Source of the DNA: Ramlibacter sp.
Lineage (GTDB): Bacteria; Pseudomonadota; Gammaproteobacteria; Burkholderiales; Burkholderiaceae_C
DNA: 64,000 nucleotides
Assembly (NCBI GenBank): GCA_021323335.1
Contig: JAJTCN010000001.1
Location: 62,001 to 126,000 of the forward strand
Direction: 5' to 3'
The notes under the pieces were generated by a model. The model was not told the origin of the DNA and did not search any database. It saw only the letters and a program-made list of their open reading frames with translations. Made by a program: the position numbers and the translations under genes. Below are positions 54,494 to 64,000 of the stretch, one piece after another (positions within the stretch are counted from its first letter, which is position 1; each line of letters begins with the position of its first letter).

Positions 54494-55186
54494 ACGACGA
54501 CGCGCGCTGACCGCGATCACGCGCGCAAGCGATCGACGATCTGTTTTCCGCCGGATCCGCTTTTTCAGGAGGCTATGGGGCGCACATCGTCTCGCCGGCC
54601 GAGGCATTAGGGTTGAGAGGACACGGACTTCGGCCAGTTGGTCTCGCGTGCGGCACATGCACTCTGGAGTGAGTAGTCCGTAAGACACCACATCTGTTTT
54701 GAGCCACTGGACAGCCTTCGTAAGCCATGATTGCTGGAGGACTGATGGGGGGACCGCGCATGTTTGTTGGCGCTGGCAGTTGCCTAACGGGCTCTTTGGC
54801 GGACCGCCTGTCCTTCCAACCCCCTGACGCTCGCAGACCCGGTGAAAAGTGCACCCGGTGCACTTCTTCAGCGCCCCCAGTCATCACAGGGCAGAGCACG
54901 GTCATGCACCCCGCATGTCGGCGCCACGTTGTACGCAGTGAGTTCTGAGAACCATCACTTGCTGTCCGTAAAACAAGCTGTCCAAGCTCGTGCAGAGGTC
55001 TTCCAGTCACTTTGCTGCTTCGGGGCTTCCGGCGACCGCGCGGCGGCCGGCGCTCTCATCACGGGTAAGTACCTATTCGGTGCGGGCGCTTAATCGAGCG
55101 TTTGGGCGCATCATGTCCGCCTCGCAACACAGGTCGTGTATGCGGGATTCTTCTTCCACTCGTACGTCTAATCAGGGAGAACGACC
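54494..55186. other. 693-bp gap upstream of the helicase operon
   Basis: No gene is supported. It includes GGCTATGGGGCGCACATC (from 54573), nearly identical to a word in the 18.98 kb hairpin. A B2-like motif CACTCTGGAGTGAGTAGTCC is at 54659-54678, and a 19-bp palindrome at 54847-54865. Short open frames follow the repeats. The promoter of the helicase operon should be in the second half. Confidence 0.45.
54847..54865. promoter_or_regulatory. 9-bp palindrome AAGTGCACC/GGTGCACTT
   Basis: Two perfect nine-base arms are separated by one base. The dyad lies about 320 bases upstream of the helicase operon and could be an operator for an unknown regulator. It has no T-run, so it is not a terminator. 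Confidence 0.4.
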
Positions 55187-58100
55187 ATGGGTAATGGCTT
55201 GCGCCAGCTTCCGCTCGCACACTTGACTGCTCGATTGCCGTGGCATGACAACGGCTGGAGCGGCACCATTTGCAAAAGTGTCTGCAACAACTCGAGTTGC
55301 ATTGTCCTGGACCGTATTGGTACCAAGCGCAACGACGCCCGCGAGATGGCTCTTGCCGGCCAGAGCTTGCGCGCGTTGCCTAGGGCGGATCTTCCGCCAT
55401 GCGTCGAAGAGCGGGCGACGGTCATGGCAGATTTCTCAGTGATCGTTGACAAGCCGCATCCATACGCGAGAGCACTGCCTCAAACCCACGGTCATTTTGT
55501 AGACACGCCGTTCCAGATCGATCCCTACACCGTGACCGCCGTACCTTTCCGGTGGATGCTCAAGGCGCAGGTGGAAGGTGCCGACGACCATCGAGGCACG
55601 CAGCCAGGACTGGTGGAAAGATTGAAACTGGACCAATACAGTTTCGAGCGCGAGGCGGAATTGGTAGAGCGCATGGGACTGAAGACGAACACGTGGCTGC
55701 AGTACGCACCCAATCAGCGCCTTCTCCTCGACACCTGGCGTAGCGCTCTGCGTCCGCGTCAATCGCTGATCTTCTTCTATTGCAAGAGCACGCCACTGTC
55801 CGATAGCGGCCGTCGGGTGATCGTCGGGGTCGCGCGGGTCACTTCAGTTCAGGAGCAGCTTCAGGAATACGACTGTGTCGGGGGCCGGCGCCCTAAGGGT
55901 GCGATCGAAGGCATTCTTTGGGAGCGCAATATCGGGCATTCTTTGCGACCCGATGACGTGTCCGGCGGCTTCCTGATGCCGTACCTCGACGTCTTGAGGG
56001 CTACCGAAGGTGATGCCAGCGTTGATCCTGAGCGCCACGTTGCTTTCGCACCGGATGCACTCTTTGACAGCTATTCGTACGCCAGTGAGCATCTCTCCCA
56101 GGATGGGGCCATCGCATCGCTCGTAACGATGGCCAAGGCGCTAGAGGTGTCCCGCGGAGTGGTCAGCGCCCCCGTCGACGCTTACTTGGACTGGATCGAC
56201 GTCGAGCTCAATCGTCTCTGGCGGCTCAGAGGCGCCTACCCAGGGATGGGATCTGCGCTGTGTGCCCTGGGCATCCCCCACGGGAACCTGCTCGCCTGGC
56301 ATCTTATGGCGCAGGACGGTGCCGAAGAGAAGATGCGCGACCCTTGGCCCCTGTTGTCTTCCGCCCTCTCAGACCCCGGTAGGCTGCCGGAGTATTTGCG
56401 TGACGAGCTCGGACCGACCATCGAGGAAAAGTGGCGTTGTCTGGACCCGGATCGCCGGGAACTGCTGCAACTCCTTGCGCGGTTTGATCTTACGGAGTCC
56501 CAAGCTACTCGCTGGTACAAGCCGGCTGAGCGACGCAAGGCGAAGATTGAATCGACGGATGCCGACATTCTTCAGAACCCCTATGTCGTGTTCGAGGCTG
56601 ATCGACTGCAGTCTGACGCTGTGAGTTTCGAGATGGTCGACCGTGGTCTATTCGCTGACGCGACCGTACGCCACGCCTTTCCACTACCGCAGCGCTCCCG
56701 GGTCAGTGAATCGATCGACCCACGCAGGGTCCATGCAGCAATCATCGCCTGTTTGGAGGATGCGGCCAGCAGTGGCCACACGATGCTTCCGGTAGACATG
56801 CTTATCAGCAAAATCGCGGAGCAGCCGCTTAAGCCAGAGTTCCGCCTGGATGAGGACGACCTCGCCATGGTGCGCGGCCGGCTGTCTCCCGAGGTCGAAG
56901 TTCTGCAGATGCCTAAGACTGGTACGGCCTACCAGCTGAATCGGTACATGCATACCAGCCAGGTCATCACGGAAGCTGTTCTGCGTGCTAAGAGGGCTAA
57001 ACCGCTCGCCAAAATTCACGACTGGAGAAAGCGAGTCAACGACAGTCTGCGGCGTCCGGACGGCACCGAGCTCATAATCACCGAGCGCGATCGCCTCGCA
57101 CGCGAGGAGAAGGCGGCCGCCCTAGAGGTGATCTATCGCTCGCCCTTGTCCGTGCTCATTGGTGGAGCTGGCACGGGTAAGAGTACCTTGATCCGCGCCC
57201 TGTGCGAGATCGAGGATGTCCGATCCGAGAACGTGTTGATGCTCGCCCCTACCGGAAAAGCGCGCGTGCGTCTGGAGCGAGCAAGCGGCCGCACTGGAGG
57301 CAAGACGGTCGCCCAGTTCCTGCACCGGCTAGATCGCTACGACCCGAGTACGCATCGGTACTACACCAACGCGAAAGCCCCAACGCTCACCGGCTACGGC
57401 ACTGTCGTGGTCGACGAAAGTTCGATGCTGACGGAAGAGCAGCTCGCAGCGATCCTGGAGGCCTGTGTCAACGTCAAGCGCATCATCTTGCTTGGTGACC
57501 CGCATCAGCTGCCGCCAATTGGCGCCGGCCATCCGTTCGTAAGCGTCGAACGTATGCTTCGGCCGCCGATTGCCGACAGCCTGTTCCCGCGTGTTGGACC
57601 TTGTTATGCGGCCCTCACGGTATCGATGCGCCAAGACCCTGGAAACGACGATAGTGACGGTGCGGAACCGATCGATCTCCGCTTGGCCAACATGTTCAGC
57701 GGCAGGCCGGAGCTTCGTGACCATGCAGTGTGGCACGCCGTCAATGACCATGTAAGTCGCCTCAATGGGGCCAACGCGGCAAGCAGAATCCGTCTGGTTC
57801 GATTTACCCGCGCCGAGCAGGTGCCGGCGCTTGTGAACGAGGAAATCCGCCTCGCCCTCAATTTGGCCGCTGGAGATGAGGCCAGCTTTGAGGCCAGCTT
57901 GGGCGGGCACCCGTCCGAGTATCAGGGCCGTACCACTGTGTGGTTCAACGTCAAGTACAAGGACAGACCGGGTTCTGCTGAGAAAGCGGAGTCCTGGCAG
58001 ATCCTGACACCTGTTCGGCGTTGGGGGGTGGGGTCTGTGGCAATCAATCGTGCGGTGCAGAAGGAGTGGCGCCGCACCTATCGCGAGCAGGCTATGACCA

Positions 58101-59056
58101 GCGGGCATCGAGTCATACCACGGCCCATGGGGCCAGAGGAGATCCTGTACGGAGACAAGGTCATCAACTTGGAGAACCGCTCTGGCTGGCGTGCCAAGGT
58201 CTATCCGGAGAAGGACGATGCATTCGTCGCAAACGGAGACGTAGGCATGGTCGTCGGGCAAAGACGAACCAAGGTGCGCTCAATCTTTCCCAAAGATGTC
58301 GAAGTGGAAATGAGCAGCCAACCGGGTTTCGCATACAAGTACGGGCAGTGGGAGTTCGGGCGGCAGGACGGGAGCGTCCCACTTGAACTGGCGTACGCCC
58401 TTACAGTGCACAAAAGTCAAGGCAGCGAGTTCGGGCTGGTGATCCTGGTGGTGCCCAATCCCTGCGCCAATCTGTCTCGAGAGATGTTGTACACAGCTTT
58501 GACGCGGCACGTCGAGCGCGTGATCATCTTATATCAGGGCGACTTTCAGGACCTGCAGCAGTACGCTCATGACTCCTATTCAGAAATCGCGGGTCGAATG
58601 GTGAGCTTGTTTGAGCCTTCGCAGCCGATCGAAGTCCGGACGCCGACCGGCAAGACACGTGTGCTGGATGCCAATCTGGTGTACCGCACGGAACGAGGAG
58701 ACGACCTCGTCAAGTCCAAATCCGAGTTGATCATCGCCGACAAGCTGCACGCTGCAGGCATACGGTACACGTACGAGCAGCCGCTCAGCATTGGCGGTCT
58801 CGAGTACCAGCCTGATTTTACGTACACCGACCCGAGCGGGCGGGTCTGGTATTGGGAGCACTGCGGACTCATGTCAAACGACAGCTATCGCCGCCGATGG
58901 GAACGCAAGCTCCAAGCATATCGCAGCGTCGGCATCGTCCCGTATGAAGAAGGTAGCGCCGGTACGGCTACGCTGCTGATCACGGAAGAGCGCAAGGGAG
59001 TTGGCCTAGATGTGGACCGGGTACGAACCCTGATCGGCGTACTCACTGCTCTGTAG
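55187..59056 (+). CDS. RecD-like helicase fused to a PD-(D/E)XK-like nuclease
   Basis: The product is 1289 residues. The first ~600 have no recognised domain (some alpha/beta, Arg-rich). The helicase is of the RecD2/TraI class: Walker A LIGGAGTGKSTLIRAL (about 658), Walker B VVVDESSMLTEEQ (about 740), GDPHQLPPIGAG (about 770), and late motifs LTVHKSQGSEFGLVILVV (about 1072) and LYTALTRHVERVII (about 1103). The C-terminal 120 residues have the spacing of a restriction-type nuclease: KSKSELIIADKLHAAG, YQPDFTYTDP (Asp, about 1208), WYWEHCGL (Glu, about 1223). AGGGAGA six bases before the ATG fixes the start. It is the first gene of a three-gene operon. The likely role is processing foreign DNA. 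Confidence 0.82.
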   Translation: MGNGLRQLPLAHLTARLPWHDNGWSGTICKSVCNNSSCIVLDRIGTKRNDAREMALAGQSLRALPRADLPPCVEERATVMADFSVIVDKPHPYARALPQTHGHFVDTPFQIDPYTVTAVPFRWMLKAQVEGADDHRGTQPGLVERLKLDQYSFEREAELVERMGLKTNTWLQYAPNQRLLLDTWRSALRPRQSLIFFYCKSTPLSDSGRRVIVGVARVTSVQEQLQEYDCVGGRRPKGAIEGILWERNIGHSLRPDDVSGGFLMPYLDVLRATEGDASVDPERHVAFAPDALFDSYSYASEHLSQDGAIASLVTMAKALEVSRGVVSAPVDAYLDWIDVELNRLWRLRGAYPGMGSALCALGIPHGNLLAWHLMAQDGAEEKMRDPWPLLSSALSDPGRLPEYLRDELGPTIEEKWRCLDPDRRELLQLLARFDLTESQATRWYKPAERRKAKIESTDADILQNPYVVFEADRLQSDAVSFEMVDRGLFADATVRHAFPLPQRSRVSESIDPRRVHAAIIACLEDAASSGHTMLPVDMLISKIAEQPLKPEFRLDEDDLAMVRGRLSPEVEVLQMPKTGTAYQLNRYMHTSQVITEAVLRAKRAKPLAKIHDWRKRVNDSLRRPDGTELIITERDRLAREEKAAALEVIYRSPLSVLIGGAGTGKSTLIRALCEIEDVRSENVLMLAPTGKARVRLERASGRTGGKTVAQFLHRLDRYDPSTHRYYTNAKAPTLTGYGTVVVDESSMLTEEQLAAILEACVNVKRIILLGDPHQLPPIGAGHPFVSVERMLRPPIADSLFPRVGPCYAALTVSMRQDPGNDDSDGAEPIDLRLANMFSGRPELRDHAVWHAVNDHVSRLNGANAASRIRLVRFTRAEQVPALVNEEIRLALNLAAGDEASFEASLGGHPSEYQGRTTVWFNVKYKDRPGSAEKAESWQILTPVRRWGVGSVAINRAVQKEWRRTYREQAMTSGHRVIPRPMGPEEILYGDKVINLENRSGWRAKVYPEKDDAFVANGDVGMVVGQRRTKVRSIFPKDVEVEMSSQPGFAYKYGQWEFGRQDGSVPLELAYALTVHKSQGSEFGLVILVVPNPCANLSREMLYTALTRHVERVIILYQGDFQDLQQYAHDSYSEIAGRMVSLFEPSQPIEVRTPTGKTRVLDANLVYRTERGDDLVKSKSELIIADKLHAAGIRYTYEQPLSIGGLEYQPDFTYTDPSGRVWYWEHCGLMSNDSYRRRWERKLQAYRSVGIVPYEEGSAGTATLLITEERKGVGLDVDRVRTLIGVLTAL

Positions 59057-59118
59057 GTTGCTAAGTCTGCCGCGCAAACGTCCGGGGGACAGATGGCCGC
59101 AATTGGACAGGAGATGTC

Positions 59119-62100
59119 ATGAACCCCGGTGACAAGGTTAGGTTGGTCGCCAATCCTGGGCGCGTCGGCATTCTGGGCAATGAGACGGATGGCCCGGATC
59201 ATCGCCAGCGTGTCCTCGTGCACTTCCTCGATGGCGAAGAGCAGTTCGTGCTGGCCGCATCCCTGGAGAGAGTGGAGCGGGAGAGTCTCAGACCGCATGA
59301 CTTGGTGCGAAGGGGCCGATTTGGCCGAGCATCAGACTTGCGCGGAGCAATCACCTTCTATCGCCTGAACGGCCGGCTCGGCAACCTGATCTACAGCCTG
59401 AACACGACCAACACGCAGTTCCTTCCCTATCAGTTCAAGCCGGTTCTCCAGTTTCTGGATTCCCCGAGCAGCGGGATTTTGATTGCCGACGAAGTGGGCC
59501 TCGGCAAAACGATCGAAGCGGGTTTGATCTGGACTGAACTGAGGGCACGTCAGGATGCACGAAGGCTCCTGGTCATCTGCCCTGCAATGCTTCGTGAAAA
59601 GTGGAAGCGAGAGCTGTCAAATCGGTTTGGCGTGCAGGCGAGCATTGTGGACGCGGGTGAGCTCCTCAATCAGCTAGAGGAAGCCAAAGTGAAGCCTTTA
59701 GAGGCCTTCGCGCTGATTGCCAGTCTTCAAGGCCTGCGCCCTTCCCGTGGATGGAATGACAAGGATGACCCGTCGAACACAGCGACAGCTAAATTGGCTA
59801 GGTTTTTAGAGGAGGCAGAGCTCGATGCGCCTCTTATGGACCTGGTCATCATCGACGAGGCGCACTACTTAAGGAACGCGGAAACTCAGACGAATCTTCT
59901 CGGGCGCCTGGTTCGCCCCGTCACAAACAATCTGGTGATGCTCTCGGCTACGCCTGTCCAACTCCATAGCCGTGATCTTTTCAATCTGCTGCACCTGCTT
60001 GATGAGAATGCGTTCCCCTTCGAGTTCTCCTTCAACAACACCATTCGGGCAAACGCCCCCCTTGTTCTCCTACGTGATCGCGTCTTGAACAGCACGGTGA
60101 GCCCCGCGGATTTTCTTGACGCTATCAATGAAGCCATGTCAGCTCGGCTGTTCGATGACAACCAGCAGCTACAGCACCTCAGAGCCAACTTGCCGAGTAT
60201 GGAAGACCTTGTATCCCCTGATAAGCGTGCCGACATTGCGGACCAGCTGGATCGGATCAATCCCTTGGCGAAGGTCATCACCCGAACGCTGAAGCGAGAC
60301 GTTCAAGAGAACCGCGTTGAACGCCAACCGCACGTCATCAAAGCGCGAATGTCACCCGTCGAAGCCGCCTTCTATGAGGCAGTCACAGATCGTGTTCGAG
60401 AGTTTTGCGAGCGACTCGGAATTTCTGAGGGCTTCATGCTGACCATCCCACAGCGGCAGTTGTCCAGCTGCATGGCCGCAGCATGTCGCGGCTGGACCCA
60501 GAAGACGGAGGAGAAGGAGCTAGAGGAAGAAGCCTATGAACTCTTCGGAGACGTGGAGGAGCAGGCGCTTCGCCCGGACATGGGGACACTCATCCGAGAG
60601 CTGGTCGACATTTCAAAGGCGGTTGGTGACTACGAGGGACTGTATGAAAACGACTCCAAGTACCACGCGTTGTTGGACAACCTCCGGCGGTACTGGCAGA
60701 AGTATCCCGGCAAGAAAGTGGTGCTCTTCTCCTTCTACCGAAACACTTTGCACTACCTCGCGGAGCGGATGCAGAAAGATGGCCACCCGTCCGTCGTCGT
60801 TCATGGTGGGATGGACAAGGACCTGGCCTTGCGGCACTTCGAAAGCGAGACAGGTCCTAGCATCCTGCTTTCCTCCGAAGTCGCATCGGAGGGCGTGGAT
60901 CTTCAGTTTTCGAGTCTCGTGATCAACTACGACTTGCCTTGGAATCCCGCTCGAATTGAGCAGCGTATCGGTCGTGTCGACCGCATTGGGCAAGAAGAGG
61001 CGCAAATTCTGATCTGGAGTTTCGTGTACGAGGACACGATTGATGACCGCATCTATTCGCGTCTGCTGGAACGGCTGGACATCTTTAAGCAGGCTCTGGG
61101 AAGCATGGAAGCCATTCTCGGGGAGGAGATCCGGCAACTTGCGTATGACCTGCTTTCTCACAAACTGAGCCCGGAGAAGGAGGAGGAGCGCATAGATCGC
61201 ACTCGGGTGACACTTGCGAAATTAAATAGGGATCACGCTCGGCTCGAGGAAGAAGCTACGCAGCTCATTGCCCATGGGGAGTTCATTCAGAACAAAGTCA
61301 AGGCCGCCCATGAACTGGGACGATACATCCGAGGTGAGGATCTGCTGGTATACGCGCGAGACTTCTTGGTCCGCGAGTACTCGGGGACACGGTTCCTGTC
61401 GATTGACGGAGATGAGCGGAATGTACGCCTTGAGCTATCGACCCAGGCAAGAGTTGAGCTCTCAGAGTTCTTGCAGCTTCACCGGCTTCAGGGAAGAACA
61501 CAACTGCTTTCAACAGTCGCTCCGACGCTATTGTTCGAGAATAAACTCGGAAAGCCTCAGGGCGGCGTTGAGCGGGTAACGCAGGATCACCCTCTTATTC
61601 GTTTTGTTGGTGAGCGCTTGCGTGCCGGCGGCAGTGGCATGGGCTATTTCCCGGTCTCCGCCATAGAGGTGATCTCGAACGTCGACACAGTGCAGTCACC
61701 GGGTGCTTATGTGTATTGCGTGGCGCGGTGGTCCGTGTCCGGCTCGCGCGAGATAGAACGGCTTGAATACGTGGTCCGCGGTCTTGAGCAGGACAAGGTG
61801 GCACTCTCAGGTGATGATGCGGAGCTTCTGGTGAACACCGCCGCCTTGCAAGGCTCCGACTGGCTTGCTGCGGGCGCATCCCTGGACTGTGTACGTGCCG
61901 CGGATCTTCAGGAGTCGTGCAGAGTGGAGTTGGAGAGCCGCTTTCAGCTGTTTGCGGCAGCTCAGAAGCGCGAAGACGCGGACCGCATCCAACTCATGGT
62001 TAGATCCCTGGAACATCACCTACAAAACAAGCGTCGACGGTCACAAGAGCTCATTGCCGCGCACCGGGCATCGGGGAACAGGCGCAGGTTAAGACTGGTG

Positions 62101-62229
62101 GCGGCCGAGGAGGGACGGCTAAAAAAGGAAGCCCAGCGCATCGAGAGCCGCATCGCGGAGTTGCGTTTGAAGGAAACCTTTCGAGCCCAAGAGAGCATGG
62201 TGTCCGTCGGGGTGATTCGCATCCGCTGA
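59119..62229 (+). CDS. SNF2/RapA-like helicase
   Basis: The product is 1036 residues. A small N-terminal beta domain (about 1-55) with KVRLVANPGRVGILG may be a Tudor-like fold, as in RapA. The two RecA domains follow: Walker A ADEVGLGKTIEAGLIW (about 124), DEAH in VIIDEAHYLRN (about 245), and the C-terminal helicase half ending IEQRIGRVDRIGQEEA (about 613-628). The last 300 residues are helical with coiled coil. SNF2 translocases of this type sense or remodel DNA-protein complexes and occur in DISARM and related systems as DrmD. The gene is 62 bases after the RecD-like gene with AGGAG before the ATG. Confidence 0.88.
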   Translation: MNPGDKVRLVANPGRVGILGNETDGPDHRQRVLVHFLDGEEQFVLAASLERVERESLRPHDLVRRGRFGRASDLRGAITFYRLNGRLGNLIYSLNTTNTQFLPYQFKPVLQFLDSPSSGILIADEVGLGKTIEAGLIWTELRARQDARRLLVICPAMLREKWKRELSNRFGVQASIVDAGELLNQLEEAKVKPLEAFALIASLQGLRPSRGWNDKDDPSNTATAKLARFLEEAELDAPLMDLVIIDEAHYLRNAETQTNLLGRLVRPVTNNLVMLSATPVQLHSRDLFNLLHLLDENAFPFEFSFNNTIRANAPLVLLRDRVLNSTVSPADFLDAINEAMSARLFDDNQQLQHLRANLPSMEDLVSPDKRADIADQLDRINPLAKVITRTLKRDVQENRVERQPHVIKARMSPVEAAFYEAVTDRVREFCERLGISEGFMLTIPQRQLSSCMAAACRGWTQKTEEKELEEEAYELFGDVEEQALRPDMGTLIRELVDISKAVGDYEGLYENDSKYHALLDNLRRYWQKYPGKKVVLFSFYRNTLHYLAERMQKDGHPSVVVHGGMDKDLALRHFESETGPSILLSSEVASEGVDLQFSSLVINYDLPWNPARIEQRIGRVDRIGQEEAQILIWSFVYEDTIDDRIYSRLLERLDIFKQALGSMEAILGEEIRQLAYDLLSHKLSPEKEEERIDRTRVTLAKLNRDHARLEEEATQLIAHGEFIQNKVKAAHELGRYIRGEDLLVYARDFLVREYSGTRFLSIDGDERNVRLELSTQARVELSEFLQLHRLQGRTQLLSTVAPTLLFENKLGKPQGGVERVTQDHPLIRFVGERLRAGGSGMGYFPVSAIEVISNVDTVQSPGAYVYCVARWSVSGSREIERLEYVVRGLEQDKVALSGDDAELLVNTAALQGSDWLAAGASLDCVRAADLQESCRVELESRFQLFAAAQKREDADRIQLMVRSLEHHLQNKRRRSQELIAAHRASGNRRRLRLVAAEEGRLKKEAQRIESRIAELRLKETFRAQESMVSVGVIRIR

Positions 62230-62241
62230 GGAGAAGTGCGC

Positions 62242-64000
62242 ATGGCCAAGTCGATCCGTGAGGCCATGCAGGCCGCCATCAGCAAGCAACCGCCGTGCGA
62301 AGCTTTAACGGCACCATCGACTGCGACGGCCCGGCCGCCTACGCAGTCGGACAGTGTGGCGGTTGAGAAGCTTCTCACAGCTGCGAATCCGAAGGGAAGA
62401 GGGGGACAGAATTTGATCCGTGTTACGTACGGACCCTCTTCGGGAGCCCGGCGGAAGAAGAAGAAGCACCATGAGAGCCCAGCGATCAACCTTTCACCTG
62501 CGGGTGCAGTGACTGTTCGCGGAGAAGATCAGCGTTCTGTCGTCCAGGTTGCAACTCCTATAGCCAAACCGCCCCCGCATCCTAAGGCTCCTCGACGCAA
62601 GCTTCAAATCTCCCCGCATGCCTCATTGGCACTGAGCACGGGTAATGCGTGCGACATCAGGCTTCTCACGAAATTTGAGGCACTCGGTCGCGCCGTGCAG
62701 GTGGAAAGCAGCCGCCGGACCGATCAGCGCGAGGTCGTCCTAGGCCTTGACTTCGGGACGTCATGCACCAAAGGCGTCTTTGGCGATCCCTCGCTGGGTA
62801 GGTCGTTCGCTGTTCCGTTTCGGGAGAGACCCGGGCTGGACGCGTTCTTGTTGCCTGCGGTTCTGTTCCAGACAGGGGACGCGTTTTCTCTAGACGCGGG
62901 TACCCATGCGCATCGCGATCTGAAATTAGCGCTCTTGGCGCACCCAGAGGATCTCCGGTTGCAGGTTCGAGCTGTTGCGTACCTAGCGCTGGCGATTCGG
63001 CGGGCAAGAGGCTGGCTGCTCACGACACAGGCCGCCGTGTACAAAACAACTGAAATCTACTGGCGCTTTACCCTGGGACTGCCGGCGGCACAGCATCTTC
63101 GTGCTCCGTTCACTGATCTCTTTCGGGTGCTTGCGGAAGCTGCTTGGTCGGTGTCCACCAGCTCCGAAGAGGTGACAGCGATCTTCGTGGCCGCTAAGTT
63201 GGCAGGAGTATCGGCGCCCACGCCTGAGCACGACCTCGAGGTCACTGTAGTCCCTGAGATCGCGGCGCAGATCTACGGCTTTGTCGTCTCCTCCAGATTT
63301 GATAGACAGGCCCCCAACCTCTACTTGATGGCAGACGTTGGTGCGGGTACCGTTGATTCATCACTCTTCAGAGTAAAGCGAGCCGGGCGAGGGAAATGGG
63401 ACTTTGAGTTCTACACTTCTCTAGTAGAGCCGAACGGCGCGAGTAACCTTCATCGCCATCGCAGCAAATGGTGGGCAGAGGAACTTATTGCGTGTGAGGC
63501 TTCGGAGCCGCTGCGCGCGAAGCTGGAAGAAGCCCGTTTCCAGACGGATATCGGCCTTCGTGTTCCTGCCAGCTATGCCGACTACTTCACCGGCATACAG
63601 ATCGAACCTTTTGAGAGAAATCGGACGCCGGATGTCGAATTCTTTGACCGCGTCGTTGCGCAGGTGCAGGGCAAAACGTTTTGGCGGGCATGGAAGAACC
63701 AGCTGCTTCCCCAGAGCAGCCTAACAGGCATTCCCTTTTTCTTGTGCGGAGGGGGTGGTCGAATGGAGTTCTATCAAAAGCTGGAAGTGGAGCTGCGAAA
63801 CATGCCTGGCTGCTCCTGGCTAAAGGCCGAGCCGTGGAGGTTGGCCGTTCCTTCAGACCTCGAGGCTCTGGGACTGGATGAAGAGGATTACGACAGACTG
63901 TCCGTCGCCTATGGTCTTAGCCGTCTAGAGGTCGGCAGAGTCGTTCAGGCGATGCCGATGTCTAGGCTGGAGACGACGCAATTTCCGAGCTGGCGGGAGA
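62242..64000 (+). CDS. Hsp70/actin-like ATPase, cut by the window end
   Basis: The frame runs without stop from the ATG at 62242 to the last base (586 codons seen). The first 150 residues are basic and disordered (ARRKKKKHHES near 74). Then come the three ATP-binding motifs of the actin/Hsp70 fold: phosphate 1 VLGLDFGTSCTKGVFGD (about 165), phosphate 2 LMADVGAGTVDSSLF (about 363), adenosine loop FFLCGGGGRMEFY (about 499). GAGGAG eight bases before the ATG and 12 bases after the SNF2 stop place it in the operon. Hsp70-like ATPases without a substrate-binding domain are found in several uncharacterised defence loci. The C-terminus lies beyond the window. Confidence 0.82.
   Translation, partial: MAKSIREAMQAAISKQPPCEALTAPSTATARPPTQSDSVAVEKLLTAANPKGRGGQNLIRVTYGPSSGARRKKKKHHESPAINLSPAGAVTVRGEDQRSVVQVATPIAKPPPHPKAPRRKLQISPHASLALSTGNACDIRLLTKFEALGRAVQVESSRRTDQREVVLGLDFGTSCTKGVFGDPSLGRSFAVPFRERPGLDAFLLPAVLFQTGDAFSLDAGTHAHRDLKLALLAHPEDLRLQVRAVAYLALAIRRARGWLLTTQAAVYKTTEIYWRFTLGLPAAQHLRAPFTDLFRVLAEAAWSVSTSSEEVTAIFVAAKLAGVSAPTPEHDLEVTVVPEIAAQIYGFVVSSRFDRQAPNLYLMADVGAGTVDSSLFRVKRAGRGKWDFEFYTSLVEPNGASNLHRHRSKWWAEELIACEASEPLRAKLEEARFQTDIGLRVPASYADYFTGIQIEPFERNRTPDVEFFDRVVAQVQGKTFWRAWKNQLLPQSSLTGIPFFLCGGGGRMEFYQKLEVELRNMPGCSWLKAEPWRLAVPSDLEALGLDEEDYDRLSVAYGLSRLEVGRVVQAMPMSRLETTQFPSWRE

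Overview
The window looks like the chromosome of a betaproteobacterium of the order Burkholderiales, most probably Comamonadaceae (Ramlibacter/Variovorax-like). This rests on the high GC content, the protein sequences of the housekeeping genes, and the grouping smr-radC / fkpB-ispH. It is a judgement from sequence alone with no database search. The first ~9.2 kb is core genome: an FtsX-type ABC permease, a group II truncated haemoglobin, Smr and RadC, an FKBP-type isomerase, ispH (broken here by an internal deletion with frameshift), a PLP-dependent dehydratase, a VOC protein, seryl-tRNA synthetase and one unknown gene.

At 9229-9302 a tRNA-Ser(CGA) gene stops abruptly inside its T loop. A P4-type tyrosine integrase follows at once, so this is the left junction of an integrated element. 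The missing 3' end of the tRNA is nowhere else in the window, so the element should be larger than 54.7 kb and continue past the right edge. Its first part (10.8-15.7 kb) is phage/plasmid-like: an unknown protein, a HTH regulator behind a long hairpin, a replication-initiator-like protein, a DnaB helicase, and two overlapping small genes.

From 16.4 to 29.4 kb come short independent accessory genes: a zeta-type toxin, a HEPN-motif protein, two endonuclease/exonuclease/phosphatase (EEP) proteins, a GIY-YIG protein, two PD-(D/E)XK-like proteins, a DUF5677-like protein, coiled-coil proteins and a nucleotidyltransferase-like protein. The spaces between them carry a recurring small stem-loop that, read on the minus strand, imitates a tRNA anticodon arm with a different triplet each time. 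All copies have the same orientation.

From 29.9 to 38.4 kb lies a restriction-modification module: a Type III-like restriction helicase-nuclease, an adenine methyltransferase, and a UvrD-like helicase with a RelE-like N-terminus. From 38.7 to 54.5 kb there is an astacin metalloprotease and, divergent from it, a ~14 kb operon. That operon has a 19-codon leader, a GH75-like chitosanase, a CHAP/TIGR02594-like amidase, a 3795-residue Tat-exported protein of unknown function and a lysozyme-like protein. A perfect 18-bp dyad resembling a lux box lies in front of it. This operon is one of the two best candidates for an undescribed system.

From 55.2 kb to the end of the window is an operon of three large ATPases: a RecD-like helicase fused to a PD-(D/E)XK-like nuclease, a SNF2-type helicase, and an Hsp70/actin-like protein cut by the window edge. 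It looks like a multigene defence system and is the other best candidate. I see no CRISPR array, insertion sequence or transposase.
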